From assembly GCA_947443645.1 (NCBI GenBank), contig CANEXF010000014.1, positions 1 through 64,000 of the forward strand: a DNA stretch of 64,000 nucleotides. Direction: 5' to 3'. This document shows, in pieces, positions 62,739-64,000 of this stretch. This DNA comes from Comamonadaceae bacterium. Lineage in GTDB: Bacteria; Pseudomonadota; Gammaproteobacteria; Burkholderiales; Burkholderiaceae_C. Position numbers and translations under genes: made by a program. Under the pieces are notes generated by a model. That model was not told where the DNA came from. It ran no database searches and saw only the letters and a program-made list of their open reading frames with translations. Every line of letters begins with the position of its first letter. Position 1 is the stretch's first letter.

Positions 62739-64000
62739 ATGTGGTCCCGTTTTACCTCGCATTTGTACGTCCGCATCTGGCTTGCCGTGGTGGCGACGGT
62801 GCTGGTGCTGACCTTTCTGGTGGCTGCTGCCTGGCGGGTCAGCAAGGAACCACCGCAGCTGCCCATTCGTGAAGTGCTGGTGCACAACCAGGCCGGCGAA
62901 GTGATAGGCACGGCGCAAACCAAGCTGGGCCGCAAGCCCGGCGATGGTCTTGAGTTTGACGTGGTGACCAAGGACGGCCAGAGCCTGAATCTGCTGCTGC
63001 CCAGGCCCAATCGCCCGCCGCCGGCGCCATGGAGCCGTTTGCCTTTTGGCTTTGGCTTTGGCTCGCTGCTGATAGTGGTCGGTCTGGCCGTCGCGCTGGG
63101 CGCCTACCCCATCATCAGGCGCCTGACGCTGCGGCTCGAAGCCTTGCAGCGCGGTGTTGAGCGTTGGGGCGAAGGCGACCTGTCGGCGCGTGTTTCAACC
63201 TCTGGCCATGACGAAGTTGCTTTTCTGGCCGAACGCTTCAACCATGCGGCCGAGCGGATCGAAACCTTGATGAATTCGCACAGGTCGCTGTTGGCCAATG
63301 CCTCGCATGAACTGCGCTCGCCGCTGGCGCGCATCCGTATGAGTCTGGAGCTGATGGAGGATGTTGTAGCCCCCACGCTTGTCGCTGCGCGTACTGCGCT
63401 GCCCCCCGAGGGGGATGGCCTTGCTTGGGGGCGGCCCAGCGCTGCGGCCGCGGCCCCCACGCTTGTCGCTGCGCGTACTGCGCTGCCCCCCGAGGGGGAT
63501 GGCCTTGCTTGGGGGCGGCCCAGCGCTGCGGCCGCGGCCCCCACGCTCGCGGCTTCGCCGCCGAGGCTGCCGGCTTATTTCAAGGAAGAGATCAAACGCA
63601 GCATCAACGAGCTGGACCAATTGATCGATGAAATCCTGCTGGCCAGCCGGCTTGATGCGCGCCAGGCTGATGCCGAGCCGTTTGAAACGCTGGACCTCAC
63701 GGGACTGGCAGCAGAAGAGTGCGCGCGCGTCAATGCCTACCTGAGCGCGGAATTGAGCAACGGACCGACTGCCGGACTGGACGAACTGGGTAGTACCGCC
63801 ACCGGCCACAGCCTGACGCTGCAAGGCTCGCCGCGCCTGTTGCGCCGGCTGATCCGCAACCTGCTGGAAAACGCCAGACGCTACAGCAACGGCGACATCA
63901 GCCTGGAGCTCGCTCAGATCCGCAAAGGCGCGCAGCAACTGGCCGTGATCAAGGTGAATGACCGCGGCCCCGGCGTACCCGCAGCCCAGCGCGAACGCAT
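62739..64000 (+). CDS. Sensor histidine kinase (partial, with in-frame repeat insertion)
   Basis: A membrane histidine kinase, of which 420 residues are visible before the window end. There are two membrane helices (about residues 11-32 and 103-122), a HAMP domain (about 125-178), and the phospho-acceptor His190 in ANASHELRSPLARIR. Residues 211 to about 277 are a repeat-encoded insertion: two 28-residue copies (APTLVAARTALPPEG...) and a partial third, between the two helices of the dimerisation domain. The second helix resumes at PAYFKEEIKRSINELDQLIDEILLASRL, then the start of the ATPase domain with LLENARRYS (N box). Pairs with the response regulator. Confidence 0.92.
   Translation, partial: MWSRFTSHLYVRIWLAVVATVLVLTFLVAAAWRVSKEPPQLPIREVLVHNQAGEVIGTAQTKLGRKPGDGLEFDVVTKDGQSLNLLLPRPNRPPPAPWSRLPFGFGFGSLLIVVGLAVALGAYPIIRRLTLRLEALQRGVERWGEGDLSARVSTSGHDEVAFLAERFNHAAERIETLMNSHRSLLANASHELRSPLARIRMSLELMEDVVAPTLVAARTALPPEGDGLAWGRPSAAAAAPTLVAARTALPPEGDGLAWGRPSAAAAAPTLAASPPRLPAYFKEEIKRSINELDQLIDEILLASRLDARQADAEPFETLDLTGLAAEECARVNAYLSAELSNGPTAGLDELGSTATGHSLTLQGSPRLLRRLIRNLLENARRYSNGDISLELAQIRKGAQQLAVIKVNDRGPGVPAAQRER
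63369..63566 (+). repeat. Tandem family B repeats inside the histidine kinase gene
   Basis: Two identical 84-bp units (63369-63452, 63453-63536) and a partial third (from 63537, truncated with CTCGCGGCTTCGCCGCCGAGG). Each has GCCCCCACG, GTCGCTGCGCGTACTGCGC, a CCCCCCGAGGGGG palindrome, a GCTTGGGGGCGGCCC region and a GCGCTGCGGCCGCGGC end. 84 is a multiple of 3, so the frame is kept. Confidence 0.85.

Noticed and set aside
63369..63566. Tandem 84-bp units as a CRISPR array
   Set aside because: No spacers between units, unit length too long, and the region is in-frame coding sequence of a kinase.

Overview
This 64 kb window is a GC-rich chromosomal segment with the gene content and repeats of a betaproteobacterium of the Comamonadaceae (Polaromonas/Rhodoferax/Variovorax-like). 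Reasons: an rpsL-rpsG-fusA-tuf operon, a Bug-type (TctC) solute receptor, a bacteria-type mreBCD-mrdA shape operon, gatCAB, dedicated aromatic-acid and branched-chain-type ABC transport genes, and short dispersed repeats that I associate from memory with this family. The genus is an inference; no rRNA gene is present.

Layout. 1-4.8 kb: str operon (rpsL, rpsG, fusA, partial tuf), read leftward. 4.8-8.8 kb: leftward cluster with hemJ, a VanZ-like protein, a 2Fe-2S thioredoxin-like ferredoxin, an alpha/beta hydrolase and a D-Ala-D-Ala carboxypeptidase. 9.3-11.5 kb: hemB and corA rightward. 11.5-16.9 kb: small metabolic genes (dienelactone hydrolase, HCCA-isomerase-like protein, SDR, Bug receptor, 4,5-dihydroxyphthalate-decarboxylase-like protein with a divergent LysR regulator). 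16.9-20.9 kb: a Mla/MCE-type lipid transport operon. 21-35.2 kb: a GMC oxidoreductase, then an 11-gene leftward operon that looks like a complete CoA-dependent side-chain degradation route for an aromatic or phenylpropanoid acid: crotonase, feruloyl-CoA-synthetase-like ligase, thiolase, SDR, thioesterase, Liv-type ABC transporter, acyl-CoA dehydrogenase and MarR regulator. 35.7-41.2 kb: TauE/SafE exporter and mreB-mreC-mreD-mrdA. 41.5-47.3 kb: gatCAB, a DUF4124 protein, pyrE and exonuclease III. 47.4-48.0 kb: a ccdAB toxin-antitoxin pair flanked by a decayed copy of the xth 3' end. 48.4-51.4 kb: two thiamine-dependent E1 subunits, a free-standing lipoyl-domain protein and a lipoate-ligase-like protein, with no E2 or E3. 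51.5-59.1 kb: an eight-gene leftward operon joining an allophanate hydrolase (AtzF), an NMT1/Ssu-type ABC importer, AtzG-, AtzE- and AtzH-like proteins and a GntR/FCD regulator, apparently for catabolism of a ureide or carboxybiuret-type nitrogen compound. 59.4-64 kb: M48 metallopeptidase, AmpG-like permease and an OmpR-type two-component system cut by the window end.

The most unusual signals are (i) a palindromic GC-rich repeat family that is inserted in frame in exonuclease III and, as two tandem 84-bp copies plus a partial third, in the dimerisation hairpin of the histidine kinase; (ii) a second AT/GC hairpin repeat family found at least eleven times, including within gatA and at the start of a lipoprotein gene; (iii) the E2-less E1/lipoyl-carrier/lipoate-ligase module; (iv) the atzG-E-H-F set without a cyanuric acid hydrolase; and (v) ccdAB sitting between the xth 3' end and a degenerate duplicate of it. 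No tRNA, rRNA, CRISPR array, prophage or intact insertion sequence was recognised.
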